DNA of 64,000 bases from Oscarella lobularis. Lineage: Eukaryota; Porifera; Homoscleromorpha; Homosclerophorida; Oscarellidae. Every line of letters starts with the position of its first letter. Within the stretch, counting starts at the first letter, position 1. This document shows, one piece after another, positions 45,765 through 56,322 of this stretch. A program made the position numbers and the translations under genes. The notes beneath the pieces were generated by a model. It was not told where the DNA came from and searched no databases. It worked only from the letters and a program-made list of their open reading frames with translations. The stretch is taken from the NCBI RefSeq assembly GCF_947507565.1, contig NC_089186.1:372001-436000 (forward strand). Direction: 5' to 3'.

Positions 45765-46716
45765 ATGGTTTTCCAGTTGCTCTTTCCACTTCTTCTCGTT
45801 GCTTCGACATTTCCCCGCGAATCGTCTGCCACCTGCTACGGTTACACGCATCGCATGCATTCGTACGATGTGACGCTCGACCCCGAGCGATATGACGATG
45901 GCGTGGCCGAACTCAGGTGCTGCCACACGCGATCGATTATGAATCTGGCGCGCTGGAGAATTTTGGGAGTTGGCGGCGCGAGCGATGAGCTTCCGCTCTG
46001 CTCCAAAGTCGGTCGCGTATATTTTGCCTGTTGGAAGTATTTTTCTCGTCTGTCGGTTCGCCTCTATGTCAATGTGACTAAACTGAGGGAAATTGGAGAA
46101 TCGACGTTTCTTTGTGGAACGGAGCCTATGTCAGACAGCGAGTTCACTCTCACGACAAAAGTTCGTTTGCTAACTCCTGGTATAAAGTCGATAATAATTA
46201 GTGAATTCACTTGACTCTCTGTGACCGCTGCTAGAAATTCAGACTCCAACTCCCAGTCCTTCTCCTTCGCCCGCTGTCTCGACAGAGGAAGAGATGAAGC
46301 CTAGGCTTCCGGGTAGTGAAGCACTGTATTAAATAACTTATTCATACACTAATGTTTTTGTTCGCTGTTATGAAGATTCGCTTGGAGGAAGCTGCAAATT
46401 GAGTTTAGGCGATCGTTTCTCAAACGGTGTCGATGTCGAGGAAAATGTCGAACAATTTGGCCAGTGCGAACAAAAGAAGATTGTTACGTGCTTTGGAAAT
46501 GTCTCTTCTCTTCGCTGGATGACGGGAAGAGTGAATAATACTCGTCTCGTTACCGAATGTTCCAATGCCAAATGTACGGAATCGTGTTGGAAAGTTTCGG
46601 CGAATGAAGATGGGGTCGAACTTTATCTGAGCAGAGAGAAAAAATCGCAGAAAGCAGCGTTCAGATGTGAAATGGCAAGTGAGGAGGTGTGCTTTTTCAA
46701 AGCAGTGTGGGAGTAG
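45765..46716 (+). CDS. Secreted family B protein 1 (277 aa; two Ig-like domains likely)
   Basis: Three exons: 45765-46179, 46235-46312 and 46376-46716. Signal peptide MVFQLLFPLLLVASTFPRES. Domain 1 (about residues 22-138) has AELRCCHTRS, a Trp in LARWRILG and VRLYVNVTKLREIGESTFLC, the Cys-Trp-Cys spacing and E-F strand pattern of a V-type Ig fold, plus extra Cys pairs. A Pro/Ser/Thr hinge (QTPTPSPSPSP) is the whole of exon 2. Domain 2 has IVTCFGNVSSLRWM and ELYLSREKKSQKAAFRCEM, again Cys-Trp-Cys. No TM or GPI tail, so secreted. Paired with A2 2.2 kb downstream. Function unknown; a binding or recognition role is inference from the fold. Confidence 0.8.
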
Positions 46717-46879
46717 TAGATATCTCTATTAGCTAGTGTGATACACCGTGACAACGTTTTTTGGCTTTCGTTTCTTCTGTCCCTTTTTCATTACTTGTTC
46801 ATTCACGGTGACGTATGTACTGCATCTGTGTCGCAAAGATTTATTCCGTTATGAGAGAGGGCGTGGCAGAGCAGCTTCA

Positions 46880-47180
46880 GCTCCCGAATGTGAAACTACA
46901 CGTACGTCGAACGAATTCGGATTGTTTCAGCACCGCCAAGGAACTCTTTCGGGACAGAAGATGAATAGAATCGAGTTTTTGCCCTGATGGTGGCGATTCA
47001 GAGCCGGGAATCGCTCCATTCCGATTTGCCATAGTCTCGTTGGTCGATTTCGAAGCCCTAGCGTATCGTCTACACGCACCGTTGGGACTTACGAAGCGTG
47101 TAGATGCAGGCATAGGTGTATGATGCAGATAATGTTCAAGGGGGCCCCCCTTTGCATGCACTTGGGTGATCCGCGAATTC
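46880..47180 (+). repeat. Spacer cassette copy 2
   Basis: CTCCCGAATGTGAAACTACA, GGTGGCGATTCAGAGCCGGG, ATCGCTCCATTCC and GGGGGCCCCCCTTTGCATGC, in the same order as in the other copies but with more substitutions. Confidence 0.65.
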
Positions 47181-47895
47181 CGGACCTTAGAGGGCCTTCA
47201 TCTTCTCGACGAATTATGCCTACAGCCTCCATATAGCAAAAAAATTGGCATCAAAGTTCTTCGGTGTCATAGAGTAGAATACAGATACGTAGACTATTAT
47301 CTTCTTCTTCTCGGGCAGATAGTTGGCTTAGCTGTCGTTCCCTTCTCTCAACAAATGACTCGATCTCTAATATTGTTCCACGACTTCCTTTTCGCGGACA
47401 GTGCATGACTCATGTGATAGAATTGGAGAACTGACGGCATGCAGGGCGTGCACGGGCGCGGGGGCGAATGGACCACCTCGTCGAGCGTGACGGCCGCCCT
47501 CGTTTCTTTTATTAGATATAAAATAAGAGTCGTGACGTTGCATTCACACAGAACTGGTTTAGCTTAACCTAATGATATAACAGATATATCTGTGTCGGGT
47601 AGCGGCGCAGAGGGCGTAAGGCGATTGACAGCCGGCGCATTCGCGTATACTTTGATCTTGATTTCCAGGATGCGTTCGCCACTCCAAAATTAGAATACGT
47701 TCATCTATTTCTGTGTAACAGTCCACGCGCCGACGGTCTGCTGACTCTACCTTCCTTCGTTTTTCGTCTTAATATCCGCTCTCCAGCGATGCTTAATGAG
47801 TTAAGGATGCTTAAACGTCTACGCGCATGCGTCATTTTAAGATGACGGTCGAGAAGAGAAGCAAGTGACATAATATTTTTGGTCAGCGTAAACGG
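47181..47895. other. Spacer and far-upstream region of A2
   Basis: No gene seen. ACTTCCTTTTCGCGGACAGT near 47384 recurs at 49855. GTAGCGGCGCAGAGG, then TTTCCAGGATGCGTTCGC, CTCCAAAATTAGAA and TTTCTGTGTAACAGTCCAC (47600-47730) are the conserved far-upstream elements of family A. Confidence 0.55.
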
Positions 47896-47945
47896 TTAGA
47901 TCACCTACACCAACTCGAAGTCGAACCTGTATAAAATGCGGAGCG
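47896..47945 (+). promoter_or_regulatory. Family A core promoter, copy 2 (TATA box)
   Basis: TTAGATCACCTACACCAACT followed by CGAAGTCGAACCTG and TATAAAATGCGGAGCGAAAC, about 70 bp before the A2 start. Confidence 0.75.
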
Positions 47946-47999
47946 AAACTCCTGAGCTAGGCATAGTCGGCTCACCGAGAAATACGCGTCGCTTTTGGA

Positions 48000-48755
48000 A
48001 TGAAATTCTTGCTCGTTCTCCTTTCAATCTGCCTGATCTGTTCGGCTCGGCCTACTAGCCCTAGTGCAAACAACACCAATATGACTGATTATCTTGACGT
48101 GGTATATTCTGACGAACTGCCGCCAACAGGCCCGCGTTCTAATATACATACATTTGCAGCTCTGTAATCCGCAAAACGGAGGTAATCAGAAGGACGAGCA
48201 CCTGCCTTTCGCCGTTGTCAATTACAACTTGGACATCGTTTCGTTTTCCTCGCCTGAACCCGTAGACGTGTTTCTAACGGCTAGCGATGACGGTAAAATT
48301 ACCACCTGGTACACATTTCCCCAGCGAGAGCGCTTAGGTGTCGACGCAAGCGGAACTCTGGCATTGGAGTCTGAGGTCATACACCAGCGATTTCGTACTC
48401 TGCCTTTCATCGTGACGCGTTCTTGTTTTAGAATATCGCCACCACTTTTAGACTTCTAAGTCCGCGCGACAGCCGCTTCTACCCTTACAAATTTCTTTGC
48501 GCTACTCGCAGTCAAAATGATTTTCAAAGTCATTTTATTGTGTCTATGAATAGTTCCGCTACGTCAATGGGATTTCAGGTTGAACACTGCAATAATAGTA
48601 CTAGCCTCCACGCTGAGGTGGAACAGTATCTCCACACACAGCTCCAGTATAGCAATCATCTGTATTTGGCTCGAGAAAAGTGCAAGTCAGTCAGGGCCAG
48701 GTGTCCTGCTCCGGCGGAAGCCGCGCCTACTGCGCTGATGACAACGGATATGTGA
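48000..48755 (+). CDS. Secreted family A protein 2 (213 aa)
   Basis: Exons 48000-48101, 48160-48375 and 48432-48755, phases 0/0. Signal peptide MKFLLVLLSICLICSA. Body: PFAVVNYNLDIVSFSSPEPV, YTFPQRERLGVDASGTLALE, NIATTFRLLSPRDSRFYPYK and FLCATRSQ, then FIVSMNSSATSMGFQVEHC. The Cys found in RPC(D/E) of the other members is Arg here (SPRDSR), so one disulfide is probably lost. The C-terminal tail after the last Cys is longer and Ala/Pro-rich. Otherwise as A1. Function unknown. Confidence 0.8.
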
Positions 48756-49300
48756 TTGCAAGTTAGGAACGGTAGAATTTTTTCACTTTTTTTGTAGCGT
48801 AGTGAATATTCGCATGCATTTCAAAATTTAACAAGAGCATTTATTAAAACGTAGCTTCAAAGCATTAATTGCAGCGTCTCTCTTTGTTCTACAATCATTT
48901 CTTATTCAGATGCTTTTTACAGTGTGTTGTGAACTGAGTCTTTGGTCTCATTCAAAATGTGAGTATGATGCCTATTTGAATGTTAATTACTTAATTCTAT
49001 AGTTACCGGTCGCTACGGTACACCTTACGCACGCAGCCCCCAAAAAGCCTATAAATTAATTATTTAAATAACGAGCGTACATTTTAGTCGTCTCTACTTC
49101 GCTGCTGGCCCTGCCATGCATGGCGTTGGGCACTTTTTCATGCGCACTATGGCCAAACAAACCATATGGTTATACGCATCGCTTGCGTTCTCGACCCCTG
49201 AACCTAGTTAGCTAGAATTGCCGTATGCAGTCCTTTATGTGGATCAAGTGTCAACTAAGCGCTGCGCTTCAGTCCTGTTTTATCTTTCATCAATTGTTTC
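48756..49300. other. Spacer after A2
   Basis: No gene seen. The beginning resembles the 3' flanks of A1 and A4. CCATGCATGGCGTTGGGCAC near 49115 resembles the B1 upstream spacer. Confidence 0.45.
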
Positions 49301-49620
49301 ACCCTGTACCGAACTCCCGGATGTGGAACTTCCAACTTACGCCAGTGTTTCACATGAAGTGCGGTAGTTTTTCCATTGCCCAGTGAACCCATCTTGCTAC
49401 AAAAATTGTTACGAACGGAATTCGGTCTTCATGGCGGTGATTTAGAGACGAGAATTGCCCTATTCCGCGAACCGTCTCGCCAACCAATCTCAAGCCTCTG
49501 GTTGATTGTCTACGAGCACTGTCCGGACTTCAGAAGCTCTTCGATGCAGGTAAGCAGGCAAGTAAATATGCACGGAGGGAGGGGGGCCTCCTTTAAATTT
49601 TTTGGACGAGTTTCAGTCCC
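49301..49620 (+). repeat. Spacer cassette copy 3
   Basis: AACTCCCGGATGTGGAACTT, GGCGGTGATTTAGAGACGAG, ATTGTCTACGAGCACTGTCC, CTTCAGAAGCTCTTCGATGC and a diverged GGGGGGCCTCCTTT box followed by TTGGACGAG. It has a GTAAGC after GATGCAG that looks like a splice donor. Confidence 0.7.
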
Positions 49621-50407
49621 GTGCAGAAAATAGACCCCGTCCTGCATCTCTGAAAATAGCTCCTGTAGCCAGCCCAATAGGCCTACCGTAGCACCGTATT
49701 TTAGTAACAGTGTAATTGATCTGAAAGTCCTTGGGGGCAAAAAGCTTTTAGGTGTGTACACACAGCAGTCTAGGATTCCTAGGTATTCTTCCCAACTTAT
49801 TTCGCCTTCGTGAGCATAAGGAACTACTAGGTCGCTAAACGTGTTCCCCCCACGTCTTCCTTTTCGCGGGCAGTGACTGATGTGCGAGGGAATATTGGAG
49901 GACTGACGCAATATTGGAGGACTGACGCTTGCGTTGGTCTTGCGTGGGCGTTTCCGTCAGTGCGGACTTACGGAAGGCCACAACATCGATCGTGATGCTC
50001 CCTCTTCGTTTCTTTCATTATATGTAAAAGTTCACTTGTGAATTAATTAAGTATCTCCCCTCCATGCGCCTAACAAATGTAAAATCGAGTAATTATTGAT
50101 CTAGCATACATATTTGAGATGGAATCGACGGTAGCGGCGCGGATTCTCGCGTCTACTTCATTTCCAGGATGCGTTCGGTGCTCCAAAATTAGAAATAGGT
50201 CCGATCCACTTCTGTGTAACGGTCCACCCGCAGACTGACCCTCCCTCCTAACATCCGCTCTCCAGCGATGAGTAATGGGCTAACAATGCTTACACGTCCA
50301 CGCGCATGCGGCAATTACAAGATGACTGTCCGCTGCGGCGAAAAAAGTGAGAATGAGATCAGATATACGGTCACGCGTCCGATTGTCGCGCGGTCGAGCC
50401 CTAAGCG
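49621..50407. other. Spacer and far-upstream region of A3
   Basis: No gene seen. Contains a direct repeat of AATATTGGAGGACTGACG (49890-49926) and the conserved GTAGCGGCGCGGATT, TTTCCAGGATGCGTTCGG, CTCCAAAATTAGAA and TTCTGTGTAACGGTCCACC elements (50133-50232). Confidence 0.55.
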
Positions 50408-50460
50408 CTTAGATCACCTACGCCAACTCGAAGTCGAGCCTGTATAAAACGCGGTGCGAA
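50408..50460 (+). promoter_or_regulatory. Family A core promoter, copy 3 (TATA box)
   Basis: TTAGATCACCTACGCCAACT, CGAAGTCGAGCCTG and TATAAAACGCGGTGCGAAAC, about 70 bp before the A3 start. Confidence 0.75.
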
Positions 50461-50514
50461 ACTTCTCGGCTAGACATATTGAGTTCACTCCACCACGCGA
50501 GTTCGCCTTTTGAG

Positions 50515-51227
50515 ATGAAGTTTGTGCTCGTTCTTCTTGCCATCTGGCTGACGTGTTCGGCTGAGGGCTGTCCAAACGTATCTAAGCATTGGTCTAAGGA
50601 GGACCTCCAGCTGGTATTTGAACAAACTGTCGCGTGCAGGCAGATTCGCGTTCTTAAATTAACCGAGTATTTACAGCTTTGCAATAAGACGATTGTTGCA
50701 CTTGAAGACGACATGAAAAATCCCATTGCCTTTGTCAAACCCAAATTATATCAAGTCGATCTCTTTTCGTTTTCCTCGCCTGGACACTCGCCTGTAGACG
50801 CGTTTCTCACCGACGGCAACCACATAAACAAAGCTTTCGTCTTGTACACATTTCCCGGGAAACTGCGCTTAGGTGTCGCCTCCAATGGAACTTTGAGAGT
50901 GGATTCTGACTCTAAGGTCGTACTATCCGTTTCAAACTCTTCCACCCCGTGACGTTTTTATTTTAGAATGACACCACTTTTAGACTTATACGGCCGTGCG
51001 ACAGGCGTCACTACCCTTACGAAGTTTTCTGCGCTTCTAGGAGCGACGGACGTCATTATATTGTGTCGTTGAATAGTTTCGTCGCGAAGGGATTTCGTGT
51101 TAAAAATTGTGAGAGCTCCGCGCAGGCACGGGTTGACAAGCACCCGGACTTGGACGATTACCTTCACCATCACATGCAGTACAGAGAAAATCTGTATTTG
51201 ACTCGGGGAAGGTGCTGTTCTGATTAA
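50515..51227 (+). CDS. Secreted family A protein 3 (199 aa)
   Basis: Exons 50515-50613, 50677-50916 and 50967-51227, phases 0/0. Signal peptide MKFVLVLLAIWLTCSA. Body: AFVKPKLYQVDLFSFSSPGH, VLYTFPGKLRLGVASNGTLR, DTTFRLIRPCDRRHYPYEVF, CASRSDGRHYIVSLNSFVAK and GFRVKNCESS. The ASRSDGRHYIVSL stretch gives the best resemblance to the GR-(M/Y)-(F/Y)-VAL strand of FGFs. It ends soon after YLHHHMQYRENLYLTRGRCC, shorter than A1, A2 and A4. No cassette copy was found downstream of this gene. Confidence 0.8.
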
Positions 51228-51715
51228 GACAAAACCGCAAAAGTTAGAGTTAGGAAAAATGGAATTTCTGTATTTTTTGTTTTTGGAGCGTAATGAATAT
51301 TTGCCGTTTATGGCAAATGATGCGTTAACATTTATCGAGAGCATTAAAAATAAAAAAATATTTTATGGATTATTGCTGTTCCGAAATTCAAAAATCACTA
51401 AAGCTGCAAAAAAACAAGCAATCAAACCAATTCTAATTCGCTACAGGAGGCAGTTGGTTAGCATAGGTATCCGTTAAAACTGAAACAGTAAAAGCTTGCG
51501 ATCCAGGCCAAGGTGTGTGCACTCACGCGCCCAGTTAAATTAGAAACATAAAAAGAAATTGCTAGTACCCAGAGGCGCAGTTGCTACATCCCGACAGATT
51601 TTAAAAAGGAAGGTGCACATCTACACAGCCGCACAATGGGAATTCGCGCACGCGTAAATTCCTACTTGAACACGTGAACCACGCACTTCGATTCTCGACT
51701 TTCTTCGCGCTCAGC
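51228..51715. other. Spacer after A3
   Basis: AT-rich, with a 72-codon Lys/Ile-rich frame at 51259-51477 that is most likely chance. No cassette or family A 3' flank was recognised beyond the first ~60 bases. Confidence 0.4.
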
Positions 51716-52270
51716 AAGCAAGCATCTCGGAGAAGTCCACAAGAACGAGCTCCTGCCGAGCGGAGAGGCTCTCAACACGGAAGAAAAGCCAACAGGTAAG
51801 CGTCAAACGTTCGCAATCTCCGCCTCCGGCTCCCTCGATCCCTCGCACGTACTGACGACAGCGTTTTTCGCGATCTTTCGCCTACCGCGCGACACACAAC
51901 GCCTCGCGAAAACAAATGGCGCCTTCAAAAGTCCTGCAACACTTTCTTTCGCCATGATCCATCGACGAGCCCCTGCCCAGCCCCTGCATGCATCCACTCG
52001 CTGGCGAGCAATCTCGAGCCGTACGCACTCGCGGGTCCTTGCGTGCCATTCGCGTTCGCATTTTCCAGGATACCTCGCCATTCGCGTTCTCTTTTCACCG
52101 CTGGGACCCCCTTTCTCCCGGCCCTTTGATCGTTTCCTAATTTTTATACCTTTGCGCTTTCTAGATGGCTTCGCGTGTTCTCGCAGCGGTGAAGAAGCGC
52201 ACATCGAAGCCGCACTGGCAAATTGACCTCACCTTTAGAAACGGCGCGGTCTGCCTAGAGGAGTAGCGCA
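51716..52270 (+). other. Possible two-exon coding remnant (ambiguous frame)
   Basis: An exon-like segment 51716-51795 ends in CCAACAG/GTAAGC. A strong acceptor TTTCTAG at 52164 follows a pyrimidine-rich tract. Both segments are open in more than one frame: one joined reading gives KHLGEVHKNELLPSGEALNT and later DGFACSRSGEEAHIEAALAN-stop; another gives MASRVLAAVKKRTSKPHWQI after the acceptor. I cannot choose between them and no domain is recognisable. The local sequence is GC-rich and CpG-rich compared with its flanks. Confidence 0.2.
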
Positions 52271-52739
52271 GATGAAGATCAATGAATTTTTTCAGGTCTT
52301 CCTTTGGGGCCCCCCGTGGAGTAGGCATGCACTTAGGGGGCGGGACTCTCTGTCGCGCACACGTCGCGGATTGCCTGAGGTGCAACTGCTCACGCTCCTG
52401 AGCATAGACCGATTTCCAAACGAATCTAAACACTAGGCTTGTTTCCAACTGTGTAATCGAGGGCGGGTTGGGGTTCAGGAGTGAGAGCTGTTGTCATGGC
52501 AGTGCATGAGGCTTCATTTGTGTGTGTGGCAAGGAGGGTAGCGGGGACGACACGCATTCGTTACGTAGAGATGATTCGTACTCTGTTTGCATCACAGGCC
52601 GACTATGTTAGTGTGCACGGGTCCTTTCCCTTTGCATTAGGGTATAGGGCGGCTGTCAGTAGGTAGGGCAGTTAGAGGTTTAGTAGGTTTGTAGCTCCTT
52701 TTCCCTGAACGTGCTTAGCTGACAGCCGCCACCCCCGGT
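52271..52739. other. Gene-poor spacer
   Basis: No gene seen. A short inverted motif GGCGGCTGTCAG...CTGACAGCCGCC lies at 52649-52732 (12-bp perfect arms). Confidence 0.5.
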
Positions 52740-53060
52740 TAGACCTTTTCAATGGATAATTCAGGTAATTTAGGATTTAATAGATGCATATTTTAGGTCA
52801 ATGGATTGCGAGGTAATCTAGGCTGATTAGTATATAGGTATTTTTTGTAGGTCAATGGATGTTGAGGTAATTTAGGTTTATTGGTATACAGTACTAGGTT
52901 TGATTATACTGTATTTTGGATTGTGAGGTAATCTAGGGTGATTAGTGTATAGGAAATATTCTAGGTCAATGGGTGTTGAGGTAAATTAGGTTTAGTATAC
53001 TATGGGATTCATTATAGGTCAACGGACTGTTGATCGTTAGAACGTAGTCAATATTACGTG
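52740..53060. repeat. Imperfect tandem repeat, ~60-bp unit (GGTCAATGGATTG-GAGGTAATCTAGG)
   Basis: The core TAGGTCAATGGAT followed by GAGGTAAT(C/T)TAGG and (G/T)ATTAGTATATAGG recurs at about 52795, 52850, 52918, 52970 and 53015, with spacing of roughly 50-65 bases. Non-coding, AT-rich. Confidence 0.75.
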
Positions 53061-54084
53061 TTTTTAGGTCCTACTAAAGTGAGATATTGAATAATGCAAG
53101 AATTCAAGGTAAAGGTAAGCACGTGCATTGTGAGTTACTATAGATTGATCTGTACGTGCTGTAGTTTCTCTTCTGCAGTGTCAATAAAACGACGAGCTTT
53201 TGGCTAAGAAAAGTGGAAGGTCAGCGTTTGTATATCTTTTCTCCTCTCTTTTCAGGGTGAGTACAGTACTAACGCTGAACGCCAGACGATTCCGATGGCT
53301 TCTGACGAAGACGAGAGATTAATTGTCTAATGTGTTGTCGTGTAAGGTGCGCTCTTCCGCGCGCTGTTCAGTACGCCATTGCCCGTCCACCGCACACACA
53401 CAAAAAAAATGCTGCATCACGCTGCAGTTACGCAGGCGTCTACTAGGCAGCAGGCGTGGTCACTTTACTCATCGGTACTGTAAGTTCGCCTTCGATTAGG
53501 AGACCGACCGCGGTCCACCACCCTGGGAGGATACAGGACGTCGTTGTGACATCTAAATGTTCCTTAGCATCCGACGGCATCCCAAATCCGCACTTGAGTC
53601 ATAGTTTCAATCCCAAGCGACTGATCCGCGTGCTTGAGATTAGAGATGATGTCTTATGACGTACCGTTGATCTTCTCCATCGGACGTAGCATAAAACTCG
53701 AATCTTCATGGGCGAAACATGCATTGCTCTATAGAAACGACCATATTACTCCAAAGCAAGGGATTTGTTTCTCATTGTGGCTCTCAGAGTGCCGATTCTT
53801 GCTTCTCTGTGGTAGGTCATCGAGTTACCGCAAGCGGATGTACTAATTAATGACAACCTATTCTCGTCATCCGGCCCTACTTTGGTCGCGTTTACGTTGT
53901 TGACACTGAGTTGATGGCAGGACGCGTTCGTAACGGACTTCGCGCCCAATTGCCTGTAATTCTCATACTACAGTATCTCTAACCCTTCCGTTGAGTCACA
54001 GTGACTCAACGATTAGACACGTCTTTTGCATCGATGATGGTCCACCCTTTATGATATCATTCGCAACTGACCCCTTTGTATTTC
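53061..54084. other. Spacer before B2, with one exon-like segment
   Basis: A segment from 53257 after TCTTTTCAG reads GEYSTNAERQTIPMASDEDE-RLIV-stop and ends at 53329; it could be a terminal exon of an unrecognised transcript. The rest (53330-54084) shows no coding content that I can support. GTTGAGTCACAGTGACTCAAC at 53990-54010 is a perfect palindrome with AP-1-like TGACTCA/TGAGTCA cores. Confidence 0.3.
53990..54010. promoter_or_regulatory. Palindrome with two AP-1-like sites upstream of B2
   Basis: GTTGAGTCAC-A-GTGACTCAAC: 10-bp arms, each with a TGAGTCA/TGACTCA core, about 150 bp before the B2 start codon. Confidence 0.5.
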
Positions 54085-54154
54085 CGTCTACGGTTGTATA
54101 AGAGCAGTTCACTCGCAGGAGACAGTAGTATATTTTCCACATCATCAAGTCGAG
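54085..54154 (+). promoter_or_regulatory. B2 core promoter
   Basis: GGTTGTATAAGAGCAGTTCA resembles the B1 promoter segment CTGTATATAAGCAGTTTTCT and lies at the same distance (about 60 bp) from the ATG. Confidence 0.55.
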
Positions 54155-55120
54155 ATGTTTTTTCAGTTGCTCTTTCCCCTTCTTCTCGTCGCTTCGACAT
54201 TTCCCCGCGAATCGTCTGGCACCTGCTATGGTTATACGCATCGCATGCATTCGTACGATGTGACGCTCGACCCCGATCGATTTGAGGCCGGTGTAGCCGA
54301 ACTCAAGTGTTGCCACACGCGATCGATTATGAATCTGGCGCGGTGGAGAATTTTAGGAGTTAGCGGTCGGAGCGATCAGCTTCCGCTCTGTTCCAAAGTC
54401 GGCGAAGTTTATTTCGCCTGTTGGAAGTATTTTTCGCGTTTGTCTGTTCGTCTCTTTGTCAATGTGACCAAACTGAGGGAAATTGGAGAAGCGACGTTTC
54501 TTTGTGGAACGGAGCCCATGTCAGACAGCGAGTTCACTCTCACGACGAAAGTTCGTTTGCTAACTCCTGGTATACATGCAGTAAATACTGACCAATGTAA
54601 TGCACTCACTTGATTCTTTGTGGACACCGCTAGAAATTCCGACTCCAACTTCCGGTGTTTCTCCTTCGCCTACTACAGCCTTTACAGAGGAAGAGATGAA
54701 CCCTAAGCTACCGGGTAATGAGGCACAGAAATACATAATTTATTTATACACGCAAATCCTTTCGTTTACTTTTATGAAGATGCACTTGGAGCAAGTTGCG
54801 ACGTGAGTTTAGGTGATCGTTACTCGAACGGTGTCGACGTCGAGGAAAGTGTCGAACGATTTGGTCAGTGCGAAGAAAGAAAGATTGTTACCTGCTTTGG
54901 AAATGCCTCTTCCCTTCGTTGGACTATCGGAAGAAAAAATCGTTCTCGTCCCGTTGCAGAATGTTCCATTGCCGAATGTATTGAATCGTGTTGGAAGGTC
55001 TCTGCAAATGAAGACGGCGTCGAACTTCATTTGAGTAGAGAAAGAGATTCGAACAAAGCAGCGTTTCATTGTGAAATGGCAGGTCAGAATTTGTGCTCTT
55101 TCAAAGCGGTTTGGGTCTAG
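54155..55120 (+). CDS. Secreted family B protein 2 (278 aa; two Ig-like domains likely)
   Basis: Exons 54155-54569, 54634-54714 and 54780-55120; phases identical to B1. Signal peptide MFFQLLFPLLLVASTFPRES. Exon 1 is almost identical to B1 (CYGYTHRMHSYDVTLDPDRF, CCHTRSIMNLARWRILGVSG, VNVTKLREIGEATFLCGTEP). The hinge is diverged (PTPTSGVSPSPTTAFTEEEM). Domain 2 has IVTCFGNASSLRWTIG and VELHLSRERDSNKAAFHCEM. Domain 1 is better conserved than domain 2, so the selection or conversion history differs between them. Paired with A4 2.26 kb downstream, as B1 is with A2. Confidence 0.82.
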
Positions 55121-55259
55121 TAAGTAAGATATGAAACGCCGACAGCTCGTTTTTTTGGTTTAGTCTAATTTCTGTCTCCTTTTTTATTCATTCATTTATT
55201 CATTTATGTTTTGGGTGGAAGTTCCGCTTGCAGTCCAAGACAACGACATCCGCCCCTAC

Positions 55260-55595
55260 ACAGAGTCGAGTGACGTCAAACCCGGATGCGGAACTAAAAA
55301 ACTAACACCTGAAAAAAACTAACACCTGATCGACGCGCGTTTCAAGCGAATCGCGACCGTTCTGACATCGCCAATTCACTCGTTGAACCAGGAGAATGCC
55401 TGAAATGCATTCTACCTCTCAATTGCGGTGATTAAGAGCCGAGAATCGCTCAATTGGAGCTTCCGTACGTAAGCTTCGTTATACCATTCCCACCCTCTGT
55501 TTGGTTGTCTGCGAGCGCTTTCGGAACAGTTAAAGCTCTTCTATATGCAAGTAAACGTGCACGGGGGCCCCCTTTGCACTTGGAAGAGCTGACCT
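55260..55595 (+). repeat. Spacer cassette copy 4
   Basis: CAAACCCGGATGCGGAACTA, ACGCGCGTTTCAAGCGAATC, TTGCGGTGATTAAGAGCCGA, GAATCGCTCAATT and CACGGGGGCCCCCTTTGCAC followed by TTGGAAGAGC. Contains a 15-base tandem duplication (AAAAACTAACACCTG twice near 55297). Confidence 0.75.
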
Positions 55596-56322
55596 GATAT
55601 CTAATAACCAAACGAGTTATGGTCTAAGCATCCTTCAGGGGAATGCCCACATAGGAGCACCGTTGGCGTCAAACTCCCAAACGTCACCATGACCGTGACC
55701 GAGTGTTGGCTAACTTATCGCAATTACAGTAACTAATAATAACAAAGGCCCTAATAATAGAAACGCCCATGGAGGAGCCTTTGCTTTTACCACACCCTCG
55801 TTTGATTTTTCATTTTCAGCCATATAGGATTGATACAGTAGTGGCAAATGGCTAGAGTTGTTCTATGCAACTCGCTCTACAATTTTCCTTTCTGACACTG
55901 TACCATTGGTCAGCAGACTAATGCGCAGAGGCGATGGGTAAGTTGTTGCATGGCGCTTGCGCCAGCTAGCGGATCTTAGCCGCCTTTCTTGCTTTTACTG
56001 CCTGTAATCTCGTAGATGTATAGTGAGTCCATAATATATATTAGACCTACCTCCATGCATGCACTCACGTGCGGCAATATAAGAGCGATGCAAGGAACAG
56101 AGGCAATCAACAGCCGACGTTCGCGTTCACTTGATTTCCAGCATGCAGGATGTGTTCGCTCCAAGATTAGAATATAGGTTGTTTACTTCATTTCTGCATG
56201 TGTAACGGCGCAAGGGAGTTTTCCTGACCACACAGCATTACTATATATAGGCACGAGTGGTCTGTTTGAACATCGAACTGCATTTCTCAACTGAAGTGAC
56301 GTCATCATAATCACGGGCTTTC
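55596..56322. other. Spacer and far-upstream region of A4
   Basis: No gene seen. The conserved upstream elements GATTTCCAGCATGCAGGATG, GTTCGCTCCAAGATTAGAA and TGTGTAACGGCGC occur at 56133-56208. A CRE-type TGACGTCAT sits at 56297. Confidence 0.5.

Noticed and set aside
49510-49911. 133-codon minus-strand frame
   Set aside because: Overlaps cassette copy 3 and its flank; no corresponding frame in homologous spacers.
51803-52204. 133-codon minus-strand frame, Arg/Lys-rich
   Set aside because: GC-rich, CpG-rich region where most frames are open; no start context, domain or splice support.
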